Assembly: GCF_014489615.1 (NCBI RefSeq)
Contig: NZ_CP060825.1
Span: 806,001 to 870,000, forward strand
Length of the DNA stretch: 64,000 bases
Direction: 5' to 3'
DNA from: Streptomyces genisteinicus
Lineage (GTDB): Bacteria; Actinomycetota; Actinomycetes; Streptomycetales; Streptomycetaceae
Positions 33,178-41,121 of the stretch are shown piece by piece; position 1 is the stretch's first letter; each line of letters begins with the position of its first letter. The position numbers and the translations under genes are program-made. The notes beneath the pieces are model-generated. The model ran no database searches. It saw only the letters and a program-made list of their open reading frames with translations, and was not told where the DNA came from.

Positions 33178-33237
33178 TTGACGGCCGCCGCGGGCGGTCT
33201 CTAGGGTCCCGTGCAGCGACAGGACATCTGACGTCTG
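33178..33237 (+). promoter_or_regulatory. Promoter and nan-type operator of the esterase-sialidase genes
   Basis: TTGACG (33178-33183) and TAGGGT (33202-33207) are 18 bp apart, a good HrdB-type promoter. GGACATCTGACGTCTG (33222-33237) begins 14 bases after the -10 box, so a bound repressor would block the first transcribed bases. All 16 bases match the satA operator. Confidence 0.75.
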
Positions 33238-33280
33238 TCGTCTCATGACATGACTTCCTCGTCGCCCCGGGGGCACCTCC

Positions 33281-34243
33281 ATGCCGTTGACGGACCTGTC
33301 TCTCGCCGAATGCCTGGCCCTGAGCCCTGCCCTGCCGGAACCAGCGGACCTCGACGCCTTCTGGGCGAAGACCCTGGCGGCGAGCCCCCCGGCGGAGCCC
33401 GATTTCCGGCTCGTGGACACCGGGCTGCCGCAGGTGACGACCTATGACGTCACCTTCGCCGGTCACGGCGGAGATCCTGTGCGCGGCTGGCTGCGGCTGC
33501 CGGCCGGTGCCCGGCAACCGCTCGGCTGCGTCGTCGAGTTCCTCGGCTACGGCCGGGGACGCGGCCTCGCGCACGAGCAGTTGCTGTGGTCCGCCGCCGG
33601 GTACGCCCATCTGCTCATGGACACCCGGGGCCAGGGCTGGTCGGCCGCGCCGGGCGACACACCGGACGCGGGAGCGGTGGGCGGCTCCGTCCCCGGCTTC
33701 CTGACCCGCGGCGCCGGCGGGCCCGCGGAGCACTACTACGTGCGGCTGATCACGGACGCCGTCCGCGCCGTCGACGCCGCCCGGGCCCACCCCGCCGTCG
33801 ACCCGGGGCGGGTCGTCGTCACCGGGATCAGCCAGGGCGGCGGGCTGGCCCTCGCCGTCGCCGCCCTCGTCCCGGGGCTCGCGGGCGCCATGCCCGACGT
33901 CCCGTTCCTCTGCGACATCCGCCGCGGCTCCGTGATCGCGGCCCGGCCGCCCTACACCGAGGTGGCGGAGTACCTGCGCCTCCACCGGGACGACGCGGGA
34001 GCCCTGCTGGACACCCTCTCCTACGTGGACGCCGCCGTGCTCGCCCCGCGCGCCACCGCCCCCTCGCTCTTCTCGATCGCCATGATGGACGACATCTGCC
34101 CGCCGTCCACGTGCTTCGCCGCCTACCACCGCTACGGCGGCCCCAAGGACGTACGCGTCTACGAGTACAACGGCCACGAGGGCGGCGGAGCCCACCACCA
34201 GCGGGTGCAACTCGACTGGCTGCGCTCCCTCCTGGCCTCCTGA
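33281..34243 (+). CDS. Acetylxylan esterase/cephalosporin-C deacetylase family esterase, 320 aa
   Basis: Alpha/beta hydrolase of the AXE1 (CE7) family, which removes acetyl groups from sugars; normal family length of about 320 aa and no signal peptide, so it is cytosolic. The RGQGWS segment (116-121) is a CE7 hallmark. The nucleophile is Ser184 in GISQGG, with Asp270 or Asp271 (MMDDICPPST) and His299 (YNGHEGG) completing the triad. It has the same operator as satA and nanA and lies directly before the sialidase gene, so I infer that it deacetylates imported O-acetylated sialic acids, a job done by NanS in E. coli. Xylan-derived acetyl sugars are the alternative. Confidence 0.88.
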   Translation: MPLTDLSLAECLALSPALPEPADLDAFWAKTLAASPPAEPDFRLVDTGLPQVTTYDVTFAGHGGDPVRGWLRLPAGARQPLGCVVEFLGYGRGRGLAHEQLLWSAAGYAHLLMDTRGQGWSAAPGDTPDAGAVGGSVPGFLTRGAGGPAEHYYVRLITDAVRAVDAARAHPAVDPGRVVVTGISQGGGLALAVAALVPGLAGAMPDVPFLCDIRRGSVIAARPPYTEVAEYLRLHRDDAGALLDTLSYVDAAVLAPRATAPSLFSIAMMDDICPPSTCFAAYHRYGGPKDVRVYEYNGHEGGGAHHQRVQLDWLRSLLAS

Positions 34244-34355
34244 GCCACCCCTTCCGCCGGGCCGCGGGCTCCCGCCGTCGCCCCGCGCACCCCGGCTCTC
34301 CCCCGACCACCCGCATGCCGTTCCCCTCCCCTACCCCCGGAAAGAGGACTTGCCC

Positions 34356-35822
34356 ATGCAGCGCAGAGTGTGTCTGGCCCTGTTGTCCGCCACGATGGTG
34401 GCCCTGAGCACGACCGGCGTCGCCCACGGCGCCGCGCAGCCCGCCGCAGGTCAGCTGTACTCCCAGGACCTCGCCACCCAGGGCGCGGGCTCGCCGTACT
34501 ACCGCATCCCGGCCCTCACCAAGACCGGCGCGGGCACCCTGCTGGCCGCCTACGACGCCCGCCCCACCCTCGGCGACCTGCCCGGCAACCTCTCCGTCGT
34601 GGTGCGCCGCAGCACCGACGACGGCGTCACCTGGCAGGAGCAGCAGGTGATCCGCAAGGAGGCGGCGCCCAAGGGCTTCGGCGACCCGAGCCTGCTCGTC
34701 GACCGGGAGACGGGGCGGGTCTTCGTCTTCTACGCCGCCTCCGTCAACCAGGGGTTCTTCGGGTCGGCGACAGGCAACGACGAGTCCGATCCGAACGTCC
34801 TCCAGGCCGACTACAGCTACTCGGACGACGACGGCCTCACCTGGAAGCACGAGCGCATCACCGCGGAGATCAAGAACCCCGCCTGGGCCGGTATGTTCGC
34901 CGCATCGGGCGAGGGCATCCAGCTCCGGCACGGCACCTACAAGGGCCGGCTCATCCAGCAGTACGCGATCCGGAACAACGGCGCCAACTACGCGGTGAGC
35001 GCCTACAGCGACGACCACGGGGCGACCTGGCGGATGGGCACCCCGGTGGGTCCGGGCGGCGACGAGAACAAGACCGTCGAGCTGTCCGACGGCCGGATCA
35101 TGCTCAACAACCGCTCGGCGCCGTACCGCACGGTGGCCTACTCCTCCGACGGCGGCGTCACGTACACCCCGTTCCAGCAGGACACCGAGCTCCCCGACCC
35201 GGCGAACAACGGCTCCGTGACGCGCTTCGCCCCGGGCGTCGCGGCGACCCACCCGCGGGCGAAGTGGCTGATGTTCTCCAACACCGCCACCACGAACAGC
35301 CGCAGCAACCTGACGGTGCGGCTCTCCTGCGACAACGGCGCCAACTGGCCGGTGCGCAAGACGGTCGCCGCCGGCTCCTCGGCGTACTCGACCCTGACGC
35401 CCCTCACCGACGGGACCCCCGCCAACCCGCGCGTCGGGCTGCTGTGGGAGCGGGACGACTACCGGCACATCACCTACTCGTCGTTCGACCTCCAGTGGCT
35501 CGGTGGCGTGTGCGCGCCCGTCACGGTGACCCCGCCCGCGGGGCTGAAGCCGGGCACGACGACGGAGGTGACGGTGCGCGTGGTGAGCCAGAACGACGTG
35601 CTGCTGCCGTCCGGATCGGTGTCGCTGAACCTGCCGGCGGGGTGGAGCGCGCCGCAGGTGACGGTGCCCGCACTCAACCCGGGGCAGGGCGCCAACATGA
35701 GGATCCCGGTGACCGTGCCGGCGAACGCCGCAGCGGGCAAGGTCGCGACAACGGCGACCTACCTGGTGCGCGGCTGGCAGCGCTCCTACGGCGAGGGCGG
35801 CCTGACGGTCACCGCCCCGTAG
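34356..35822 (+). CDS. Secreted exo-alpha-sialidase (Asp-box neuraminidase), 488 aa
   Basis: Releases terminal sialic acid outside the cell. The signal peptide runs to about Ala24-His-Gly-Ala. The catalytic six-bladed propeller (about 30-385) has the RIP motif YRIP with Arg50, and five Asp boxes at about 86-93 (STDDGVTW), 156-163, 218-225, 263-270 and 324-331. By comparison with the Micromonospora enzyme as I remember it, Arg258 and Arg316 would complete the arginine triad, with Glu242 and Tyr344 in the nucleophile pair. Residues 390-488 form a NEW3-like beta domain common in actinobacterial sialidases. The ATG at 34356 has AAAGAGG eight bases before it. It follows the esterase by 112 bp, probably in one transcript. 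Confidence 0.93.
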   Translation: MQRRVCLALLSATMVALSTTGVAHGAAQPAAGQLYSQDLATQGAGSPYYRIPALTKTGAGTLLAAYDARPTLGDLPGNLSVVVRRSTDDGVTWQEQQVIRKEAAPKGFGDPSLLVDRETGRVFVFYAASVNQGFFGSATGNDESDPNVLQADYSYSDDDGLTWKHERITAEIKNPAWAGMFAASGEGIQLRHGTYKGRLIQQYAIRNNGANYAVSAYSDDHGATWRMGTPVGPGGDENKTVELSDGRIMLNNRSAPYRTVAYSSDGGVTYTPFQQDTELPDPANNGSVTRFAPGVAATHPRAKWLMFSNTATTNSRSNLTVRLSCDNGANWPVRKTVAAGSSAYSTLTPLTDGTPANPRVGLLWERDDYRHITYSSFDLQWLGGVCAPVTVTPPAGLKPGTTTEVTVRVVSQNDVLLPSGSVSLNLPAGWSAPQVTVPALNPGQGANMRIPVTVPANAAAGKVATTATYLVRGWQRSYGEGGLTVTAP

Positions 35823-35840
35823 GCACGGCGGCCCCGGGAC

Positions 35841-35881
35841 CGCGGCCCGGCCGGTGGACACGACGTCCCGGCCGGGCCGCG
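35841..35881. terminator. 13-bp hairpin between convergent sialidase and gntR
   Basis: CGCGGCCCGGCCG (35841-35853) pairs with CGGCCGGGCCGCG (35869-35881) across a 15-nt loop. Confidence 0.7.
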
Positions 35882-35897
35882 CCCGTGCCCGCGGGTG

Positions 35898-36590
35898 TCA
35901 GCGGCCGGACGGGGCCAGCCGGGCGCGCAGGTCGTCGAAGTGGGTGCTCATGGCGAGGACCGCCCGGGCGCCGTCCCGGGCCGCGATCGCCTCGACGATC
36001 TCGCGGTGGTGGGCGCAGGTCTCCCCCGGGTCGGCGTGGCCGTCGCCGAGGTCGCCGCGGACCTGCTCCATGGCGGCCCAGAAGGCGTCGAGCACTTCGC
36101 TCAGCAGGTGGTTCTCCAGCGAGCGGTAGAGCGCGAGATGGAAGGCCCGGTCCGTGCCGCGGTCGATGCCGCCCGTCTTCGCCTCCCGGTCCATGGTGTC
36201 GACGATGGCGCGGAGCACGTCCAGGTCCTCCTGCGGGGCGCAGGCGACCACGCTGTCGATCAGCCCGGTCTCCAGCGCCTCGCGCACCCGCATCAGTTCG
36301 TAGAGCCCGGGCTCGCCGTTCGAGTGCCGGACGGCGGCGCGGAAGGCCAGTCCGCCGACGAACGGCGCGAGCGAGAGCGAGCCGACGAAGGTGCCCGATC
36401 CCCGCCGGATCTCCACGACGTGCAGCGCCTGGAGGGCCTTCAGCGCCTCGCGCACCGTCACCCGGCTGACGTCGAACAGCTCCATCAGCTCCGATTCGGT
36501 GGGCAGGGGGCTGCCCGGCCCGAGGCGGCGGTCGACGATCAGGGCCCTGATCCGGGCCTGGACGTCCTCGGTCACCGTGCTGCGCGCCAC
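35898..36590 (-). CDS. GntR/FadR family regulator (probable sialic acid regulator 2), 230 aa
   Basis: Second FadR-type regulator of the locus. The winged helix includes LPTESELMELFDVSRVTVREAL and the wing VVEIRRGSGTFVGSL; the FCD domain has LYELMRVREALETGL, with the His/Asp positions in DRAFHLALYRSLEN. The start is a GTG at 36590 behind GAGAGGAGC. Divergent from the aldolase gene, with the third copy of the operator between them. It shares the fold but only modest visible similarity with the regulator at 32420, so the two may answer different signals, for example sialic acid and a downstream amino sugar. Confidence 0.88.
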   Translation of the reverse strand: MARSTVTEDVQARIRALIVDRRLGPGSPLPTESELMELFDVSRVTVREALKALQALHVVEIRRGSGTFVGSLSLAPFVGGLAFRAAVRHSNGEPGLYELMRVREALETGLIDSVVACAPQEDLDVLRAIVDTMDREAKTGGIDRGTDRAFHLALYRSLENHLLSEVLDAFWAAMEQVRGDLGDGHADPGETCAHHREIVEAIAARDGARAVLAMSTHFDDLRARLAPSGR

Positions 36591-36640
36591 TGACGGGCTC
36601 CTCTCGCCGACGGGGTCGGGTACCGATGCGCCACGCCCCC

Positions 36641-36700
36641 TTGACCGCGGACGCGGGTGTCGGCCTACAGTGACAGCCGACGTAGGACATCTTACGTCTC
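36641..36700 (+). promoter_or_regulatory. nanA promoter and nan-type operator
   Basis: TTGACC (36641-36646) and TACAGT (36666-36671) are 19 bp apart. GGACATCTTACGTCTC (36685-36700) starts 13 bases after the -10 box, the same geometry as at 33178-33237. It differs from the other two copies at two of 16 positions. Confidence 0.65.
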
Positions 36701-36746
36701 ACCTCAGGTATGGCGTCCATACCCGGATCCACTGGAGATACGTCCC

Positions 36747-37706
36747 ATGGCACTGACCGCACCCCTCCGCGGTGTCGTCCCGCCCGTCTGCACCCCCCTG
36801 ACCCCGGCCGGCGAGGTGGACACCGCCTCCCTGACGGCTCTGGTGCGCCATCTCCTCGACGGCGGCGTGCACGGACTCTTCGCCCTCGGTTCGAGCAGCG
36901 AGGTCGTCTACCTCACCGACGAACAGCGCGCCACGGCGCTGGAGGTCGTGGTGAACGCGGCCGACGGCAGGGTCCCGGTCCTCGCCGGCGTCATCGACAC
37001 CACCACCCCCCGCGTCCTGGAGCACACCCGCACCGCCCGCTCGATCGGCGCCGACGCGGTGGTGGCGACCGCCCCCTTCTACACCCGCACCCACGAGAAG
37101 GAGATCGCCCGCCACTTCCGGACCGTCCGCGCCGAGGGCGGGCTGCCGCTCTTCGCCTACGACCTGCCGGTCTCGGTGCACTCCAAGCTCTCCGGCGCGC
37201 TCGTGCGGGAGCTGGCCGTGGACGGCACGCTCGCCGGCCTGAAGGACAGCAGCGGCGACGAGGGCGGGCTGCGCCGGCTGATCGTGGCGCTCGGCGGCGC
37301 GGCGGGCCGCGCGTCGGGACCGGCCCCCGGGTTCTCCGTGCTCACCGGGTCGGAGCTGACCGTGGACGCGGCGCTGCTGGCGGGCGCCGACGGCGTGGTC
37401 CCCGGACTCGGCAACGTGGACCCGGCGGGGTACGTCCGCCTCTACGACGCCGCCGTGGCCGGCGACTGGAAGGCGGCGACCGCGGAACAGGAGCGCCTGG
37501 TCGAGCTGTTCGGCCTGGTCGACGCGGGCCCCGCCGACGAGATGAGCCGCAACGCCTCCGCCATCGGCGCCTTCAAGCACGCCCTGCGCCTGCTCGGCGT
37601 CGTCGAGCACGGTACGACCGGCATGCCGCAGATCCAGCTGGGCGCGGAGGCGATCGCCGTGGTCTCGCAGCGCCTGCGCGCCGCCGGTCTCACCCCGGTC
37701 CGATGA
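36747..37706 (+). CDS. nanA: N-acetylneuraminate lyase/DapA family aldolase, 319 aa
   Basis: Class I TIM-barrel aldolase. The Schiff-base Lys166 lies in AGLKDSSGD and the conserved Tyr138 in AYDLP. The carboxylate-binding motif is GSSSE (48-52) where classical NanA and DapA have G[ST]TGE. The start ATG at 36747 follows GGAGATACG. It is first in a run of three genes overlapping by ATGA: aldolase, ROK kinase, epimerase. That order and the sialidase nearby make cleavage of N-acetylneuraminate to N-acetylmannosamine and pyruvate the best reading; other 2-keto-3-deoxy acids would also fit the family. Confidence 0.85.
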   Translation: MALTAPLRGVVPPVCTPLTPAGEVDTASLTALVRHLLDGGVHGLFALGSSSEVVYLTDEQRATALEVVVNAADGRVPVLAGVIDTTTPRVLEHTRTARSIGADAVVATAPFYTRTHEKEIARHFRTVRAEGGLPLFAYDLPVSVHSKLSGALVRELAVDGTLAGLKDSSGDEGGLRRLIVALGGAAGRASGPAPGFSVLTGSELTVDAALLAGADGVVPGLGNVDPAGYVRLYDAAVAGDWKAATAEQERLVELFGLVDAGPADEMSRNASAIGAFKHALRLLGVVEHGTTGMPQIQLGAEAIAVVSQRLRAAGLTPVR

Positions 37707-38833
37707 CCGGCCGCGGACACCCGCCGGGCGCCGCGCCGGGCGGCGGACTCCCGGCGGGGGCGGTCACCGGCCCCGGACTCCCGGCAGCCGTCCCGGGCCC
37801 GGCAGCAGCCCACGGCCCCGCAGGCACCGTCACCGGCCGCGGACACCCGTCGGCCACCGTCACCGACCGCGGGCACCCCGCAGGCGCGGCGCCGGGCGGC
37901 GGACTCCCGGCGGGCCCCGTCGTCGCCCTCGACCTCGGCGGGACCAAGATCGCCGCCGCGCTGGTCGCCGCGGACGGGCGGATCGCCGCACGCCTCACCC
38001 GGCCGACACCGGCACGTTCCGGCGCCGACGCCGTGCTCGACGCCCTCGCCGACGCGGCCCGCGCGGTCTCCGCCGGCGCGAAGCCCGTCGCGGTGGGCGT
38101 CGCGTCCGCCGGTGTCATCGACCCGTGGACCGGCACGGTGACCAGCGCCACGGACTCGCTCACGGGGTGGGCCGGCACGGCCCTCGGACCGGGGCTCGCG
38201 AACCGGACCGGCCTGCCGGTGGCGTGCGACAACGACGTGCGGGCCGCGGCCGGACCCGAGCTGGCCTCGATGGGCCCCGGCGCGTCGCTGCTGTTCGCGG
38301 CGATCGGGACCGGGGTCGGGGGCGCCGTCGCCGCGGGCGGGCGGATGCTCCACGGCGCGGCCGGCATCGCCGGACATCTCGGACACCTGCCGAGCCCCGA
38401 GGCCGGGGACCTGCCCTGCACCTGCGGCGGGACGGGCCACCTGGAGGTCATCGCCTCCGGCCCGGCCGTCACCGCGCTGTACGAGCGGCTGTCCGGACGC
38501 CGGGCCGAGCGCCTGGAGTCCGTCGCCGCGCTCGCCGCCGGAGGCGACGCCCACGCCGTCCGCGCGATCACCACGGGCGCGGCCGCGGCGGGCCGGGTGC
38601 TCGGCGGCCTCGCCAACGCCATCGGCCCCGACCGGGTCGTGGTCGGCGGCGGGGTCCCCGGCATCGGCCCCCTCTACCGGGACGCCCTGGACGCGGCGTT
38701 CGCCGCGGAACTGATGCCGCCGCTGCTCGGGCTGCGCCCCGCACCGCCGGCCTTCGGCCACGACGCGGCCGTGACCGGCGCCGCCGCGCTGCCCCGCACC
38801 CTGCCCCTCCACCACCCCGGAGCACTCCGATGA
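37703..38833 (+). CDS. ROK family sugar kinase, probable N-acetylmannosamine kinase, 376 aa
   Basis: Phosphorylates a hexosamine with ATP. The phosphate loop is VVALDLGGTKIAAAL (about 73-87), the catalytic Asp lies in CDNDVRAAA, and the ROK zinc-binding segment reads GHLGHLP...CTCGGTGHLE, with His in place of the usual third Cys (CxCGxxGC). The kinase fold starts only at about residue 72; residues 1-71 are Pro/Gly-rich with duplicated segments and are unusual. The ATG overlaps the aldolase stop (ATGA), and no later in-frame start codon precedes the fold, so the extension appears translated. The neighbouring aldolase and NanE epimerase imply N-acetylmannosamine as substrate (NanK role). Confidence 0.85.
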   Translation: MTGRGHPPGAAPGGGLPAGAVTGPGLPAAVPGPAAAHGPAGTVTGRGHPSATVTDRGHPAGAAPGGGLPAGPVVALDLGGTKIAAALVAADGRIAARLTRPTPARSGADAVLDALADAARAVSAGAKPVAVGVASAGVIDPWTGTVTSATDSLTGWAGTALGPGLANRTGLPVACDNDVRAAAGPELASMGPGASLLFAAIGTGVGGAVAAGGRMLHGAAGIAGHLGHLPSPEAGDLPCTCGGTGHLEVIASGPAVTALYERLSGRRAERLESVAALAAGGDAHAVRAITTGAAAAGRVLGGLANAIGPDRVVVGGGVPGIGPLYRDALDAAFAAELMPPLLGLRPAPPAFGHDAAVTGAAALPRTLPLHHPGALR

Positions 38834-39516
38834 CCTCGCCGTCCCACCGGTTCAACGACGCCGTCGCGGGCCGTCTGATCGTGTCCTGCCAGGCACCCGA
38901 AGGCGACCCGATGCGCCACACCGGGACCCTGGTGCGCCTGGCCCTCGCCGCCGAGGCGGGCGGCGCGGCCGCCGTCCGCGCCAACGCGCCGGAGGTCGTC
39001 GCGGCCGTCGCCGCGGCCACGCCGCTGCCGGTCGTCGGCCTGTGGAAGGACGGCGACACCGGCGTCTACATCACGCCGACCGTCCGCCACGCCCTCGCCG
39101 TCGCCGGGGCCGGCGCGGCAGTGGTGGCGGCCGACGCCACCGACCGCCCCCGCCCCGACGGCAGCGTCTTCGCCGACCTGGTGCGGGCCGTGCACGAGGC
39201 GGGGGCCCTCGTCATGGCCGACGTCTCCACCCTCGAGGAAGGAGTGCGGGCGGCCCGGGAGGGCGCCGACCTGGTCTCCACCACCCTGTCCGGCTACGTG
39301 CCCGGCTCCCCCGCCCAGGACGGCCCCGACCTCGGCCTCGTCGAACGCCTGGCCGCCGCGATCGGCGTCCCCGTCGTCGCCGAGGGCCGCATCGCCACCC
39401 CGGCCGACGCCGCCGCGGCCCTCGCCCGGGGCGCCCACAGCGTGGTCGTGGGCACCGCCATCACCGCTCCCACGGCGCTGACCAGGGCCTTCAGCAGGGC
39501 CCTGGTCACGCCGTAA
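38830..39516 (+). CDS. nanE: N-acetylmannosamine-6-phosphate 2-epimerase, 228 aa
   Basis: TIM-barrel epimerase converting ManNAc-6-P to GlcNAc-6-P. Family motifs are LIVSCQAPEGDPM at the N terminus, GLWKDGD with the catalytic Lys, AVVAADATDRPRPDG, MADVSTLEEG, STTLSGYVPGS and VVAEGRIATP with the second catalytic acid. Normal length. Its ATG overlaps the kinase stop by four bases (ATGA). NanE is specific to the sialic acid/ManNAc route, so it anchors the interpretation of the whole locus. The product feeds NagA, which is not in this window. Confidence 0.93.
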   Translation: MTSPSHRFNDAVAGRLIVSCQAPEGDPMRHTGTLVRLALAAEAGGAAAVRANAPEVVAAVAAATPLPVVGLWKDGDTGVYITPTVRHALAVAGAGAAVVAADATDRPRPDGSVFADLVRAVHEAGALVMADVSTLEEGVRAAREGADLVSTTLSGYVPGSPAQDGPDLGLVERLAAAIGVPVVAEGRIATPADAAAALARGAHSVVVGTAITAPTALTRAFSRALVTP

Positions 39517-39570
39517 CGTACTGCCCGCGATCCGGCCCACGGTTAGCCGGTCCCGCACACTGGAGTCACC

Positions 39571-41046
39571 GTGCACAAGAATGCTCACCCCGCCGGCCGC
39601 GCTCTGCCGTGGTACCGCGAGATCACCCCCACCCAATGGAAGTCGTTCACCGCCGCGTGGATCGGCTACGTCCTCGACGGCTTCGACTTCGTGCTCATCA
39701 CCCTCGTGCTGACCGAGATCAGCGACGAGTTCGGCCTGAGCACGGTGCAGGCGGCATGCCTGGTGTCCGGCGCGTTCATCACCCGATGGCTCGGCGGCGC
39801 CGTGCTCGGCGCGATCGGCGACCGCTACGGCCGCAAGCTGTCGATGGTGCTCAGCATCCTCCTCTACTCGCTGGGCACCTTCGCCTGCGGTTTCGCCTGG
39901 GACTACACCAGCCTCTTCGTCGCCCGGCTCGCCATCGGCATGGGCATGGCCGGGGAGTACAGCGCCAGCGCCACCTATGTGATGGAGAGCTGGCCCGCGA
40001 GGGTGCGCAGCCGTGCCAGCGGCTTCCTGATCTCCGGCTTCTCCATCGGCTCGGTGCTCGCGGCCCAGGTCTACAACTGGGTGGTCCCGGCGCTCGGCTG
40101 GCGCTGGATGTTCTACATCGGCCTCGTGCCGATCGCCATCGCCCTGTGGATGCGGCGCGCGCTGCCCGAGGCCGCCGAGTGGAGCGAGGCCGTCGAGGAG
40201 AAGGGCGCCCGCCCCAACCCGTTCCGTCCGCTGTTCCTGACCCCCGTGCGGTCGGCGGTCAACGTCGGCCTCGCCGCGGTGGCGTCCGTCGCCCTGTTCG
40301 CCGTGTTCACCCCGCTCGGCGCCGGCGCGGTCCCGTTGCTGTCGGTGCTGGCCGGTCTCTGCCTCGCCGCCTTCGCGGTGCAGCTCGGCGGCCGGCGCAG
40401 CTGGGTGCTCTACCTGGCGATGATCGTGACCATCTTCTTCGCCTTCCTCTACTCGTGGCCGATCCAGGCCCTGCTGCCGACGTACCTGAAGACGGAGCTC
40501 GGCTACACGACGGACCAGGTCACCGACGTCCTGTACTTCGCCGGCTTCGGCACCATGGTGGGCTGCTGGGCGGCGGGCTTCCTCGGCGACCGGATCGGCG
40601 CGCGGAAGGCGTACGCCGTGACCCTGCTCGCCTCCCTCGCGTTCGTCTTCCCGGTCTTCGCCGTCCGGGACAACCTGCTCCTCCTCGGGGCGCTGCTCTT
40701 CGTGCTCCAGGCCACCAGCTTCGGCATCTCGGGGCTGCTCCCCCGCTGGATCGGCGGCCACTTCCCGACCGAGAGCCGCGGCGCCGCACTGGGCTTCACC
40801 TACAACGTGGGCGCGCTGGGCGGGGCGGTCGCCCCGGTGCTCGGAGCGCATCTCGCGGCGGGCATGGATCTCGGCCGGGCGCTCGCGGTGCTCACCTTCG
40901 CGGGCACGGTGATCGTGGTCGTCCTCGTCGGCTTCGACGTGCCGGGCCGGCTCAACCGGCTGACCGACCCGGACGGCCCGTCGGACCACCTGGCGGGGAC
41001 GGCGCCCGCCACCACGGCACCGGCGGTTCCGGCGCCCCGTGCCTGA
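39571..41046 (+). CDS. nanT: MFS transporter, NanT-like sialate:proton symporter, 491 aa
   Basis: Fourteen predicted membrane segments, including two extra helices in the middle (about residues 225-285), as in E. coli NanT. Several stretches agree with NanT as I remember it: PWYREITPTQWKSFTAAWIG, YVLDGFDFVLI, IGMGMAGEYSASATYVMESW, SGFLISGFSIGSVLAAQVY, LYSWPIQALLPTYLKT and GFTYNVGALGGAVAPVLGA. The start is a GTG at 39571 with GGAG nine bases upstream. It follows nanE after 54 bp, likely in the same operon, and is closed by the terminator at 41066-41099. With satABCD, the locus has two importers that may differ in affinity or in the form of sugar taken up. Confidence 0.92.
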   Translation: MHKNAHPAGRALPWYREITPTQWKSFTAAWIGYVLDGFDFVLITLVLTEISDEFGLSTVQAACLVSGAFITRWLGGAVLGAIGDRYGRKLSMVLSILLYSLGTFACGFAWDYTSLFVARLAIGMGMAGEYSASATYVMESWPARVRSRASGFLISGFSIGSVLAAQVYNWVVPALGWRWMFYIGLVPIAIALWMRRALPEAAEWSEAVEEKGARPNPFRPLFLTPVRSAVNVGLAAVASVALFAVFTPLGAGAVPLLSVLAGLCLAAFAVQLGGRRSWVLYLAMIVTIFFAFLYSWPIQALLPTYLKTELGYTTDQVTDVLYFAGFGTMVGCWAAGFLGDRIGARKAYAVTLLASLAFVFPVFAVRDNLLLLGALLFVLQATSFGISGLLPRWIGGHFPTESRGAALGFTYNVGALGGAVAPVLGAHLAAGMDLGRALAVLTFAGTVIVVVLVGFDVPGRLNRLTDPDGPSDHLAGTAPATTAPAVPAPRA

Positions 41047-41065
41047 CCCCGGCGCCCGGCGGCAG

Positions 41066-41099
41066 GACGGCGGCCACCCCTCGGGGGGTGGCCGCCGTC
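41066..41099. terminator. 15-bp terminator hairpin between convergent nanT and secreted-protein gene
   Basis: GACGGCGGCCACCCC (41066-41080) pairs exactly with GGGGTGGCCGCCGTC (41085-41099), loop TCGG. Confidence 0.88.
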
Positions 41100-41121
41100 T
41101 GCTGCACGGGGCGGGGCGGGA

